64,000 bases of DNA, taken from positions 186,001 through 250,000 of the forward strand of contig DASZMV010000040.1 of NCBI GenBank assembly GCA_035551675.1, written 5' to 3'. This stretch comes from JAFECT01 sp035551675. GTDB lineage: Bacteria; Pseudomonadota; Alphaproteobacteria; Caulobacterales; Caulobacteraceae. Every line of letters begins with the position of its first letter. Position 1 is the first letter of the stretch. The notes below the pieces were generated by a model. The model saw nothing but the letters and a program-made list of their open reading frames with translations, made no database searches and was not told the DNA's origin. Of the stretch, positions 51,108-59,602 are shown in pieces. The translations under genes were made by a program, and so were the position numbers.

Positions 51108-52228
51108 TAGTGTAGAGCGTGGAAGAACCGGCTGAAGCGGATCTTAGAGAACCATGAAATCGGGTTCCACAGGCTCGCGCCGGGATACCACGAGAACATG
51201 ATGATCTGCGCCTTGCCGATCAGGTTTTCCGCCGGCACGAAGCCGACGCCGGCCTCCCGCGCGCCTGGTCCGAGCGCGGCGTCGACGCTCGAATCCCAGC
51301 CGCAGCTGTTCTGCACGTCGCCGTAGGCGGGGATCTGCGGGTCGAAGCGGCTGTCCACGGAGTTGTCGCGGTTGTCGCCCATCATGAAGTAACAGCCGGC
51401 CGGCACGGTGTAGACGGCGGTGTTGTCGGCCTCGTAGTTCGGGCCGAAGTCCTGGGTCAGGAAGCTCTTCTTGTTGGGCAGGGTTTCCTGCGACTTGGTC
51501 GAGCCTGGAGGCGCGTCGTCGGCGTCGGTCGCCGGCCCCTTGGGCAGTTCAACCGTCGGCTTGCCGTTGATGTAGAGCTGGTCGTCGCGCATCTGAATCT
51601 TGTCGCCGGGCAGGCCGATCACGCGCTTGATGTAGTCGATGCGCGGCTGACGCGGCAGGCGGAACACCACGATGTCGCCGCGGGTCGGCGCATTGTTGAA
51701 AATGCGGCCCTTGAAGATCGGCGGGCTGAACGGAATCGAAAAGTGCGAATAGCCGTACGACCACTTGGTCACGATGATGTAGTCGCCCTGGTAGAGGTTG
51801 GGCTCCATCGACGCCGACGGAATGGTGAACGGCTGGAAGAGCAGCACGCGCAGGACAAACGCGATCAACAAGGCGAAGAAGATCGTCTTGCCGATCTCGA
51901 CCATTTCGCTCTTGGCGCGGGAGCCCACCGGTTCGTCGTCCTCTGACTCTTCGTGTTCGTCTTCGTCGTCGCTCTCGGCGTGCGCGGCTTGCGCGCCGGA
52001 GACGGCGGCGGCTTGCGGGGCGACGGCGGCCATGGCGGGCGCCTCGGGCGTGAGCGGCGGCGCGACGTCCTCGATCGCGGGCTCGTCGGCGGCGGCCGTC
52101 GCCTGGAAATGTTCGACGGACGCCTCGGGTTCAGCGGCGACAGGCTCCGCCGCGGCTTCCTGCGGGGCCGTATCCTGGGCCGGTTCCTGGCCCTCGCCCG
52201 GGGCGTGGGCGTCCTCTTCGATGCTCAT
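51107..52228 (-). CDS. lepB: Signal peptidase I with long acidic N-terminal extension
   Basis: Cleaves Sec and Tat signal peptides at the outer face of the inner membrane. 373 residues; most alphaproteobacterial LepB are 240-290. Residues 1-105 form a low-complexity Ala/Glu/Asp/Pro extension (ending SDDEDEHEESEDDEP) on the cytoplasmic side, then a membrane helix (about 111-131), then the catalytic domain: Ser140 in IPSASMEPNLYQGD, the general-base Lys in IDYIKRVIGLPGD, and the box GCYFMMGDNRDNSVDSR. A small C-terminal hydrophobic stretch follows (IIMFSWYPGASLW). Confidence 0.95.
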   Translation of the reverse strand: MSIEEDAHAPGEGQEPAQDTAPQEAAAEPVAAEPEASVEHFQATAAADEPAIEDVAPPLTPEAPAMAAVAPQAAAVSGAQAAHAESDDEDEHEESEDDEPVGSRAKSEMVEIGKTIFFALLIAFVLRVLLFQPFTIPSASMEPNLYQGDYIIVTKWSYGYSHFSIPFSPPIFKGRIFNNAPTRGDIVVFRLPRQPRIDYIKRVIGLPGDKIQMRDDQLYINGKPTVELPKGPATDADDAPPGSTKSQETLPNKKSFLTQDFGPNYEADNTAVYTVPAGCYFMMGDNRDNSVDSRFDPQIPAYGDVQNSCGWDSSVDAALGPGAREAGVGFVPAENLIGKAQIIMFSWYPGASLWNPISWFSKIRFSRFFHALH

Positions 52229-52274
52229 GACGGTGGGTTCCAGCCCTGGAAATGCAACGGACTTCGGTAGCGGC

Positions 52275-52676
52275 CTATTGTGACGTCGGCAAGGCTTCGA
52301 TCACCACGAAGGCCAGGGCCCAGGGATGGTCGTCGGTAAGTGTGACATGGATGCGCGCAACCATGCCTTTTGGGGTCAGTCCGGCCAGGATTTCCGCCGC
52401 CCGGCCCGAGACCTCCAGAACCGGACGCCCTGACCGTTCGTTGACCACCCCCATCTCGCGCCAGTGAATGCCTCGAATGCCGACCCCCAGCGCCTTGGCG
52501 CAGGCCTCCTTGGCGGCGAAGCGTTTGGCGTAGCTGGCGGCGGGATCGGGTTTGCGCTCGGAACGCCCCCGCTCGTGTTCGGTGAAACAGCGTTGCCGGA
52601 AGCGATCGCCGAAGCGGTCCAGCGAGGCCTGGATCCGGCGGATGTCGCAGAGGTCCGAGCCGATACCCAGGATCAC
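52275..52676 (-). CDS. acpS: Holo-acyl carrier protein synthase
   Basis: Transfers 4'-phosphopantetheine from CoA to apo-ACP. 133 residues. Catalytic motifs are MILGIGSDLCDIRRI (Asp8) and YAKRFAAKEACAKALGVGI (Glu). The GTG start overlaps the pdxJ stop (GTGA). The pdxJ-acpS-lepB-rnc-era order is standard. Confidence 0.95.
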   Translation of the reverse strand: MILGIGSDLCDIRRIQASLDRFGDRFRQRCFTEHERGRSERKPDPAASYAKRFAAKEACAKALGVGIRGIHWREMGVVNERSGRPVLEVSGRAAEILAGLTPKGMVARIHVTLTDDHPWALAFVVIEALPTSQ

Positions 52677-53455
52677 GCGACGCCTTCCCCGAACAGGCCC
52701 GCACTCGCCCGCGCCTGGTCGATGCGCAGCCGCATGGTCCGGATCGCCTGCTCCAGCCCCACGAAGATGGCCTCGCCGATCAGGAAATGGCCGATGTTCA
52801 GCTCCCGCACCTGCGGGATCGCGGCTATCGGCGCCACGGTCGCATAGTCGATGCCGTGGCCGGCATGGACCTCGAGCCCCAACTGCCCTGCTACGTTCGC
52901 ATTAGCGTGGAGGAAGGAAAGAATATCCTCGGCCTCCGGTCGGCCTTCGCGCAGGGCGTCACAGTAGGCGCCCGTATGGAATTCGACCACGTCCGCACCC
53001 ACGTCGACCGCAGACATTACTTGATCGACGTCGGCGTCGATAAACAAGGAAACTCTTATTCCGGCATCCTTAAGCCTGCGGACGACGGGCGCCACGCGAT
53101 TGTGCTGACCCACGACGTCGAGACCGCCCTCGGTGGTCACCTCCTCGCGCCGCTCGGGCACCAGGCAGGCGGCATGCGGGTGATGGCGCAGCGCGATCGC
53201 CTCCATCTCCTGCGTCACCGCCATCTCGAAATTCAGCGGCTTGCCGGTCGGCTCGAGGAACGCCGTCAACGCCTCGATGTCCGCGTCGGAAATGTGCCGC
53301 CGGTCTTCGCGCAGATGCGCGGTAATCCCGTCCGCCCCGGCCGCGATCGCAATCTCCGCCGCCCTGACCGGATCGGGATAAGTCGTCCCGCGCGCGTTCC
53401 GCACGGTCGCCACGTGGTCGATGTTCACGCCTAGTCTGACGGGCTGGAGCGCCAT
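52673..53455 (-). CDS. pdxJ: Pyridoxine 5'-phosphate synthase
   Basis: Last step of de novo vitamin B6 synthesis, condensing 1-deoxyxylulose-5-phosphate with 3-amino-2-oxopropyl phosphate. 260 residues. LGVNIDHVATVRNARGTTYPDP at the N-terminus, DGITAHLREDRRHI with the active-site His and Glu/Arg, and HAGHGIDYATVAPIAAIP near the C-terminus. It follows rel by 31 nt in the same direction. Confidence 0.96.
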   Translation of the reverse strand: MALQPVRLGVNIDHVATVRNARGTTYPDPVRAAEIAIAAGADGITAHLREDRRHISDADIEALTAFLEPTGKPLNFEMAVTQEMEAIALRHHPHAACLVPERREEVTTEGGLDVVGQHNRVAPVVRRLKDAGIRVSLFIDADVDQVMSAVDVGADVVEFHTGAYCDALREGRPEAEDILSFLHANANVAGQLGLEVHAGHGIDYATVAPIAAIPQVRELNIGHFLIGEAIFVGLEQAIRTMRLRIDQARASAGLFGEGVA

Positions 53456-53486
53456 GGCCGCGTTTGGCTCCTGTTCGGGGCGGAGG

Positions 53487-55841
53487 TCAACCGCGCGCGC
53501 GGTCCACTGTCTCGACGCTCGGACACGCCCGCAGCGCTGCCGCGATGTGCGTCAGGTGGCGCGCGTCCATGACCTCAATGTCGAAATCCACGTCGAAGAA
53601 GTCCGACTGGCGGTGGGTCATGCGCATGTTGATGATGTTGCCCCCGGCTTCGCCGATGATGGTGCAGGCCTGCCCCAGCACGCCCGGCGCATTACGAACG
53701 GTGGCGCGAAGACGGGCGCCGGCCATGGCGTTGCGTTCGGCTTCCGGCGACCACTGCAGGTCGCGCCACAGGCCCTCGCGGTCCTCGTACTCGGCGAGCC
53801 TTTCGCAGTCGATGGTGTGAACGGTCAGGCCCTTTTCCGGCTCGAGAATGCCGACGATGCGGTCGCCGGGCACGGGGCTGCAGCAGGGCGCGAAATGCAC
53901 CGACACGCCGGGCGTCAGGCCGCCGCCGCGAATGAACAGCCGCCCCGCCTTGCCGTCCCCGATCTTCACTCGCGCCGCCGCCGCCGCGCGTTCGGTGTCC
54001 TTCAGGCCCGGAAACACGGCTTCGAGGATCTCCGACGGCGCGATGCGGCCGCGCCCGGCGGCTTCGTAGAGTTCTTCCTCGCTGGCCACAGTCAGGCGGT
54101 CGAGTGCTGGGCGCAGCGAGACATCGGCCATCGACTTGCCGGCGCGGGCGAAGGTCTGCTCGACGGTGGCGCGGCCGAGGCGGCCGAACTCCTCGCGCTC
54201 GGACTGGCGGATGTGACGCCGGATCGCCGAACGCGCGCGGCCGGTAATGGCGAGCGAGCGCCAGTCCGGCGGCAGGTTGCGCTTAGGACCGGTAATCACT
54301 TCCACCACGTCGCCGTTTACCAGCTGGGTGCGCATGGGGCGCAGTTCGCCGTTGATGTTGGCCCCGATCATGGTGTCGCCCACGTCGGTGTGCACCGCGT
54401 AGGCAAAGTCGAGCGGCATGGCGCCCCGCGGCAGGGTGATCAGCTTGCCCTTGGGCGTGAACACGAACACCTGGTCGTGGAACAGCTCCATCTTGGCGTG
54501 TTCGACGAAGTCCTCGACGTCGCCGCCGCCGTGATCGAGCACGGTCACCAGGTTGCGCAGGTTGACCAGCGGGTCGCGGCCGCCCTCCTCGGTCACCGCG
54601 TCGGCGTCGAAACCGTAGCTCTTGTCCTTGTAGCGCCAGTGCGCGGCCACGCCCTCCTCCGCCACGCGGTCCATAAGCTCGGTCCGGATCTGCATCTCGA
54701 TGCGCATGCCTTTGGGGCCTACGACCGTGGTGTGGATCGAGCGATAGTTGTTGCGCTTGGGGGTGGAGATGAAGTCCTTGAACCGCTCGGTCACCGCTGG
54801 CCACGCGCGGTGGATCACGCCGACGGCGCGATAGCAGTCCTCCTCGGTGTCGACGATGACGCGGAAGCCGTAGATGTCCGACAGCTGCGAGAAGCCGATC
54901 GACTGTCGCTGCAGCTTGCGCCAGATCGAATAGGGCGTCTTCTCGCGGCCGAAAACGCGGGCGGAAATGCCGGCGCGATCGAGCTTGTCGGCGACCACGC
55001 CCGAGACATTCGCAACCGATGCCCCGTGTTCGGCCTTCAACGCCTCCAGCCTGCGCTTGATCGCGTCGCGCGCGGTCGGGTTAAGGTGCGTGAACGACAG
55101 TTCTTCCAGTTCGGTCGCGAACTTGTGGCAGCCGATGGAGCGCGCCAGCGGCGCATAGACGTCCAGCGTCTCGCGCGAGATGCGTTCGCGCTTGGCGGGC
55201 GTGACAAAGCCCAGGGTCTTCATGTTGTGCAGACGGTCGGCGAGCTTCACCAGCAGCACCCGCACGTCCTTGGAGATGGCCAGGATGAATTTGCGCAGGT
55301 TCTCGGCCTGACGCAGGTGATCCGACTGCAGCTCCAGTCGCGACAGCTTGGTCACGCCCTCGACCAGGTCGGCGATCTCCTCGCCGAACAGGCGCACGAT
55401 CTCCTCGCGGGTGATCGGCGTGTCCTCGATGACGTCGTGCAGCAGGGCGGTGACGATCGCAGCCGTATCGAGCCGGTACTCGGTAAGGATGCCCGCGACC
55501 TCGATCGGGTGCGCGAAGTACGGGTCGCCCGACGCGCGTTTCTGGGCGCCGTGCGCCTTCACCGCATAGACATAGGCGCGGTTCAGCAGGGCTTCGTCGG
55601 CGGTGGGGTCATAGGCCTTGACCCGCTCGATCAGCTCGAACTGGCGCAGATGCCCGCTCGCCGAGCGTGCGGGCTCGGACTTGCCGCTCGCGCCCTTTGA
55701 GGTCGTCGACTGGGGCGCCGTCGATGGGGGCGCCGGGATCTTCGGCTTTTCGGTCTTGGGCGGCGCGCTTTGCGGCGCGGCCGGTTGGGCGTCGCCGGAC
55801 GCCTCGGGGATGGGGTGCGGTTCTGCGCCGGGGGGCGTCAG
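53487..55841 (-). CDS. rel: Bifunctional (p)ppGpp synthetase/hydrolase Rel, probable CTG start
   Basis: Makes and degrades the alarmone (p)ppGpp. The conserved protein begins LRQFELIERVKAYDPTADEALLNRAY, but no ATG, GTG or TTG lies in this frame between an upstream in-frame stop (inside rpoZ) and codon 94. The best start is CTG at 55841, with AGGAGG exactly 7 nt upstream and the codon overlapping the rpoZ stop as CTGA. That gives 784 residues: a 64-residue Pro/Ala/Ser extension, the HD hydrolase domain (PYFAHPIEVAGIL, LLHDVIEDT), the synthetase domain (DIYGFRVIV, RNNYRSIHTTV), TGS (FVFTPKGKLITLPRGAMPLDFAYAVHTDVG) and ACT. The HD motif is intact, so hydrolase activity is expected. Confidence 0.92.
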   Translation of the reverse strand: MTPPGAEPHPIPEASGDAQPAAPQSAPPKTEKPKIPAPPSTAPQSTTSKGASGKSEPARSASGHLRQFELIERVKAYDPTADEALLNRAYVYAVKAHGAQKRASGDPYFAHPIEVAGILTEYRLDTAAIVTALLHDVIEDTPITREEIVRLFGEEIADLVEGVTKLSRLELQSDHLRQAENLRKFILAISKDVRVLLVKLADRLHNMKTLGFVTPAKRERISRETLDVYAPLARSIGCHKFATELEELSFTHLNPTARDAIKRRLEALKAEHGASVANVSGVVADKLDRAGISARVFGREKTPYSIWRKLQRQSIGFSQLSDIYGFRVIVDTEEDCYRAVGVIHRAWPAVTERFKDFISTPKRNNYRSIHTTVVGPKGMRIEMQIRTELMDRVAEEGVAAHWRYKDKSYGFDADAVTEEGGRDPLVNLRNLVTVLDHGGGDVEDFVEHAKMELFHDQVFVFTPKGKLITLPRGAMPLDFAYAVHTDVGDTMIGANINGELRPMRTQLVNGDVVEVITGPKRNLPPDWRSLAITGRARSAIRRHIRQSEREEFGRLGRATVEQTFARAGKSMADVSLRPALDRLTVASEEELYEAAGRGRIAPSEILEAVFPGLKDTERAAAAARVKIGDGKAGRLFIRGGGLTPGVSVHFAPCCSPVPGDRIVGILEPEKGLTVHTIDCERLAEYEDREGLWRDLQWSPEAERNAMAGARLRATVRNAPGVLGQACTIIGEAGGNIINMRMTHRQSDFFDVDFDIEVMDARHLTHIAAALRACPSVETVDRARG

Positions 55842-56197
55842 TACCGATCCTCCTGACCGCCGTCCCGGTCGCTCTGGAGGGCCCGGACGAGCTCCTGTTC
55901 GCTCATCTGCATGTGCTGGGGCTCGGCCAGCAGGGCCAGGGTCTCGGCCTCTTCCTCGGCCTCGGTGCGCTCATCGACCCGCTGCAGGGTGCCGATGAGA
56001 TTGTCCTGGAGGTTGTCCGGGTCGACCTTGGCCTCGGCGATCTCGCGGAGCGAGACCACGGGGTTCTTGTCGTTGTCGCGGTCGAGAAACAGCGGCGCGC
56101 CGGCCGAAATCGACCGCGCCCGGTGAGCGGCCAGGAGCACGAGGCCGAACCGGTTGGGGACTTTTTCGACGCAGTCTTCGACGGTGACGCGAGCCAT
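55838..56197 (-). CDS. rpoZ: DNA-directed RNA polymerase subunit omega
   Basis: Small RNAP subunit stabilising beta' and, with ppGpp, part of the stringent response. 119 residues from the ATG at 56197 (an upstream in-frame extension to 56305 is not omega-like). MARVTVEDCVEKVPNRFGLVLLAAHRARSISAG and DRDNDKNPVVSLREIAEAKVD are the omega signatures. rel follows by a 4-nt overlap, so omega and the alarmone synthetase are expressed together. Confidence 0.95.
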   Translation of the reverse strand: MARVTVEDCVEKVPNRFGLVLLAAHRARSISAGAPLFLDRDNDKNPVVSLREIAEAKVDPDNLQDNLIGTLQRVDERTEAEEEAETLALLAEPQHMQMSEQELVRALQSDRDGGQEDRY

Positions 56198-56298
56198 CAG
56201 AATCCTCTGGCGCTGGGGAAGGAGCCTGACAATGTAACCAGCCGGGTTCCATTGTGCAATGCGGCAAGGGGTGCAGGCCTTGGCGGGCGTCGACGGTA

Positions 56299-56326
56299 TT
56301 GTCAATCTTTGACATGGAGCTTAAAT
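56299..56326 (+). promoter_or_regulatory. parDE promoter with palindromic operator
   Basis: A perfect inverted repeat TGTCAA-TCT-TTGACA (56300-56314) overlaps the -35 of a sigma-70-like promoter: TTGTCA (56299-56304), 16 nt, TTAAAT (56321-56326). It ends 22 nt before the parD ATG. ParD-type antitoxins bind such palindromes and repress their own operon, so this is the likely autoregulatory site. Confidence 0.6.
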
Positions 56327-56348
56327 TGCCCGGGCAAGGAGCCTTGCC

Positions 56349-56639
56349 ATGCCCGCCCGCAACGTCAGCCTGACCCCCTACCTCGCGGACTTTGTCGACC
56401 AGAACGTGAAGTCCGGCGAGTTCCAGAACGCCAGCGAAGTCGTCCGCGAAGGACTTAGGCTACTGCGAGAACGGCAGGAGGCGGAAGCCGCGAAGCTGGA
56501 AGCCCTGCGAAGCGCCGTCTACATCGGGCTCGAGGATGAGCGCCGCGGATATGTCACCGAAATCGACCTCGACGACCTTCGCGACATGTTGGCTGAGGCG
56601 GGTCGCACCGGGCGCAAAGATCCCGGGCGCAAAGGTTGA
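56349..56639 (+). CDS. parD: ParD-family antitoxin
   Basis: 96 residues. The N-terminal ribbon-helix-helix DNA-binding domain is RNVSLTPYLADFVDQNVKSGEFQNASEVVREGLRLLRERQ, with the 'aSEvvReglr' helix typical of ParD/CopG antitoxins; the disordered C-terminal half binds the toxin. It overlaps the toxin gene by 4 nt as TTGA, and an autoregulatory palindrome lies upstream. Confidence 0.92.
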   Translation: MPARNVSLTPYLADFVDQNVKSGEFQNASEVVREGLRLLRERQEAEAAKLEALRSAVYIGLEDERRGYVTEIDLDDLRDMLAEAGRTGRKDPGRKG

Positions 56640-57001
56640 AGACGTCGCGCAAGGTCGAATTCACCAAGACGGCGAAGGACGATTACGCTCAGATTCTCGA
56701 CTACAGCGCCGAGAAATTCGGCAACCAAGCCCGTCGTCGCTATGAAGCGCTCATCGCCGCGGCGATCGAAGACTTGGCCGCAGATCCCGTGCGCGCCAGT
56801 AGCCGCGCGCGTCCCGAACTTTCGGACGACCTGCGATCCTACCATCTCGACCACAGCCGTCGTCGCGCGATCGTCGAGGGCGATACCGTGGGGCGAGCAC
56901 GGCACGTAGTGATCTATCGACAACTCACGCCCGATGTCATCCGCGTCGTGCGAATACTCCACGACGCCATGGAGTTCTCGCGTCACGTCCCAAAAAACTA
57001 G
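56636..57001 (+). CDS. parE: ParE-family toxin
   Basis: 121 residues from a TTG overlapping the antitoxin stop (TTGA). RelE/ParE fold: VEFTKTAKDDYAQILDYSAEKFGNQARRRYEALIAAAIEDLAADP...LRSYHL...HVVIYRQLTPDVIRVVRILHDAME. ParE members inhibit DNA gyrase; this one is 20-25 residues longer than average. Its stop shares CTAG with the convergent permease gene. Not to be confused with topoisomerase IV subunit ParE. Confidence 0.9.
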   Translation: MKTSRKVEFTKTAKDDYAQILDYSAEKFGNQARRRYEALIAAAIEDLAADPVRASSRARPELSDDLRSYHLDHSRRRAIVEGDTVGRARHVVIYRQLTPDVIRVVRILHDAMEFSRHVPKN

Positions 57002-58389
57002 CCTTCCTCTGGATTTCTGATCGTCCACGCTCCGCGCCGCCGCACGACCGCCCAGTAGTAGACCAGCGACACGCCGATCGAGGCCGCCGCCGCGATCAGG
57101 CCCGGGCGACCGTTGTCGGAGTCTCTCGCGGCCATCCAAAGGATGAAACCTACGCCGGCTATGCCGAGCACCGGCAGGATCGGGTGGAGCAGGCTGAGTC
57201 TCGGCGCATGCAGGGTCGAGCCGTTGCGCCGGCCCATGATCACCGCCCAGCAGAGCACCAAATAAGTCACAGTCAGGCCCGCGCCCGAAAGCATCAGCAG
57301 CTTTTCCAGGCCCAGGAAACAGGCCGCGACAGCGGTGGCGCCGGCCGCCAGCGTCGCGGCCCAGGGCGAATGGAAACGCGGGTGGGTCAGCAGGAACATG
57401 CGGTCGATCATCGGATGCCAGGCCCCGTCGCGGCCGGTCGAGAAGAAGAACCGGCCGTTCTGCAGGATGGTCGCCAAGACCGCGTTCAGGATCGCGACCG
57501 CGATGGCAATGTTCACGGCCGTGGCGAGGACCGGCCCTCCCCGCGCCGCGATGAAATCGCCGAACGGGTTCTTGGCGCTGAACAGGTCCTTCAGGTCCGG
57601 CGCACCCATCAGGACCGCCACGACCGGAATGACGATCGCCGCCACGGTGATGGCCCCGGCCCAGAGGATAGTTGTCGCCACCCGCCTAGGGGCGTCGTGC
57701 TGTTCCTCGGCGAAGTAAACCGCCCCGCCGAAGCCGTTGAAGACATAGACCGAAACCGACGACGACAGGCCTATGGCCGCGAGCGACGCCGGCGCGAGCG
57801 CATTGCCGTTCAACAGCACCGGATGGGCGATGAGTTCGCTTGCCGGCCGCACCGCGTGCCCGAAGCCCAGCACCGCGAGCACCGCCAGGGCCGCCAGCTC
57901 CAACGCCAGGAAGACCCCGGTCACCCATGCGTTGGTGCGGATGTGAAGCACGCCCAGGAGCGTGGTGACCACGATCACCCCCACGGCCCAGACCCGGTCG
58001 TCCAGCGCGGGCAGGAAGCTATCGAGATAGGGCGCGATCCCGAGCGCCAGCACCGCAGGCGTCAGCATGTTGAGAAACGCGGTCAGACCCAACACCGCGT
58101 AACCCGCTGCAGGCCCGAGCGTGCGCCCGGTCATCACGTACTCGCCCCCCGCCACCGGAAAGGCGGAGCTGAGCTCGGCGTAGATGAAGGCGATGGGCAC
58201 CACGAGCAGAGCGCCGGCGATCAGGCTCAGCGCCGCGCCGGTCCCGGCCTGGGCGAAGATGTCGGGCACGCCGACGAACACCGACGCCGCCGGCGTCACC
58301 CCCGACAGGGTGAGCAGCAGCACGCCCATCACCTTCATGCTGCGGGTAAGCCCGTGGGACCTGGACGGCTGTCCGGATGCTGCGCTCAC
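56998..58389 (-). CDS. APC-family amino acid permease
   Basis: 463 residues from a GTG at 58389 (GGGGGA immediately upstream; the longer frame upstream is not conserved and runs into folK). About 12 membrane helices with the APC pattern KVMGVLLLTLSGVTPAASVFVGVPDIFAQAGTGAAL...AFIYAELSSAFPVAGGEYVMTGRTLGP at the N-terminus (helices 1-2 with the GV.P substrate loop) and NGFGGAVYFAEEQHDAPRRV in helix 6-7. Specific substrate unknown. It is convergent with parE. Confidence 0.87.
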   Translation of the reverse strand: MSAASGQPSRSHGLTRSMKVMGVLLLTLSGVTPAASVFVGVPDIFAQAGTGAALSLIAGALLVVPIAFIYAELSSAFPVAGGEYVMTGRTLGPAAGYAVLGLTAFLNMLTPAVLALGIAPYLDSFLPALDDRVWAVGVIVVTTLLGVLHIRTNAWVTGVFLALELAALAVLAVLGFGHAVRPASELIAHPVLLNGNALAPASLAAIGLSSSVSVYVFNGFGGAVYFAEEQHDAPRRVATTILWAGAITVAAIVIPVVAVLMGAPDLKDLFSAKNPFGDFIAARGGPVLATAVNIAIAVAILNAVLATILQNGRFFFSTGRDGAWHPMIDRMFLLTHPRFHSPWAATLAAGATAVAACFLGLEKLLMLSGAGLTVTYLVLCWAVIMGRRNGSTLHAPRLSLLHPILPVLGIAGVGFILWMAARDSDNGRPGLIAAAASIGVSLVYYWAVVRRRGAWTIRNPEEG

Positions 58390-58427
58390 GATTCCCCCGC
58401 TTGCGACGCGCGCCTTATAGTCAATGC

Positions 58428-58961
58428 TTACGCTGGCGCCGCGTCGGCGCCCACCTCGGCTCGCTCCGCCAGCGTCGAAGCGGTTTCGCCGGTGACAGGG
58501 TCGCGCCAGTCCGGCGCGATCTCCGCCAGCGGCCCCATCACAAAACGACGTTCCGTGGCGCGAGGGTGCGGCAGGATCGGGACGGATTGCGTCTCGACGC
58601 GACGGCCGTAGGCGATCAGGTCGAGATCCAGGGTGCGCGGCGCGTTCCGCCCGTTTCGTTCGCGGCCAAATTGCCGTTCGATTCGATGCAACGCCTCGAG
58701 CACGGCGGCCGGCGACAGCGCCGTCTCGACAATTGCGACCCCGTTGCGATATTCCGGCCCGGCCGGGTCGGGCCAGGCGGCGGATCGCCACCAGGACGAC
58801 CGGGCTTTGATGTTCAGACCATCGGCCGCAAGCGCCGCCAGCGCGGCCTCCAGGAGATTTTCCAGAGACTCGTAAGCCCCTTTCAAATTCGACCCGAGCG
58901 CCACGACCACGGCCTCGTCCCAGACTCTCTCATCGACCGCCCCCATTTCGTGTTCATCCAT
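58428..58961 (-). CDS. folK: 2-amino-4-hydroxy-6-hydroxymethyldihydropteridine pyrophosphokinase
   Basis: Activates the pterin precursor of folate with ATP. 177 residues. VVVALGSNLKGAYESLENLLEAAL (pterin site), RSSWWRSAAWPDPAGPEYRNGVAIVETAL, and the ATP-site signature APRTLDLDLIAYGRR followed by LPHPRATERRFVMGPLAEIAPD. It ends with an Ala/Asp-rich tail. Its start is only 17 nt from the divergent NYN gene. Confidence 0.94.
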   Translation of the reverse strand: MDEHEMGAVDERVWDEAVVVALGSNLKGAYESLENLLEAALAALAADGLNIKARSSWWRSAAWPDPAGPEYRNGVAIVETALSPAAVLEALHRIERQFGRERNGRNAPRTLDLDLIAYGRRVETQSVPILPHPRATERRFVMGPLAEIAPDWRDPVTGETASTLAERAEVGADAAPA

Positions 58962-58978
58962 AAGGACGCTTTCAGCCC

Positions 58979-59602
58979 ATGACCTTTTACCCGACCGACC
59001 GGGTCGCCCTGTTCATCGACGGCGCCAATCTCTACTCCGCCGCCAAGGCGCTCAATTTCGACATCGACTACAAGAAACTGCTCGACGAGTTCCGCCGCCG
59101 CGGGGTCCTGATCCGCGCCTACTACTATACCGCCATTGTCGAGGGCGACGACTATTCGCCGATCCGGCCGCTGGTCGACTGGCTCGATTACAACGGCTTC
59201 TCGCTGGTGACCAAGTCGGCGCGCGAATACACCGACAGCCAGGGCCGCAAGCGCTGGCGCGGCGACATGGACATGGAGATCGCCGTCGACATGATGGAGT
59301 TGGCGGGCCGCGCCGACCACCTGGTGCTGTTCTCCGGCGATGGCGACTTCCGCGCACTGGTGGAGGCGGTCCAGCGCAAGGGCGTGCGCGTCACCGTGGT
59401 CTCTACCGTCAAGTCGCAGCCGCCGATGGCGTCCGACGACCTGCGCCGCCAGGCCGACAACTTCGTCGAGCTCTCGGACCTTATCCCCATCGTCGGCCGC
59501 CCGCGCCAGGCGCACAGCCCGCAGTTCCTGCACAACGACCGCCCGCGCGGCGGCTATGGCGAGCGCACCCCGGCCGAAATCGAAGCCGACGACGAAGATT
59601 GA
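58979..59602 (+). CDS. NYN-domain (LabA/DUF88) putative ribonuclease
   Basis: 207 residues. LabA/NYN-type PIN-like nuclease fold with catalytic acidic residues visible as ALFIDGANLYSA, GDMDMEIAVDMMELA and LVLFSGDGDFRALV. A short C-terminal tail (RPRQAHSPQFLHNDRPRGG...) is probably flexible. Members are thought to act on RNA, but the target is not established. It is divergent from folK, and the next gene starts in its stop codon (TTGA). Confidence 0.9.
   Translation: MTFYPTDRVALFIDGANLYSAAKALNFDIDYKKLLDEFRRRGVLIRAYYYTAIVEGDDYSPIRPLVDWLDYNGFSLVTKSAREYTDSQGRKRWRGDMDMEIAVDMMELAGRADHLVLFSGDGDFRALVEAVQRKGVRVTVVSTVKSQPPMASDDLRRQADNFVELSDLIPIVGRPRQAHSPQFLHNDRPRGGYGERTPAEIEADDED

Noticed and set aside
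53421..55700. A 759-codon open frame antisense to rel and the pdxJ start
   Set aside because: The opposite strand encodes Rel with all domains. The antisense protein is low-complexity and has no family features.
56636..57001. Reading the parE symbol as topoisomerase IV subunit B next to parC
   Set aside because: The protein is 121 residues with a RelE/ParE toxin fold and pairs with a ribbon-helix-helix antitoxin. It is unrelated to the topoisomerase subunit of the same name.
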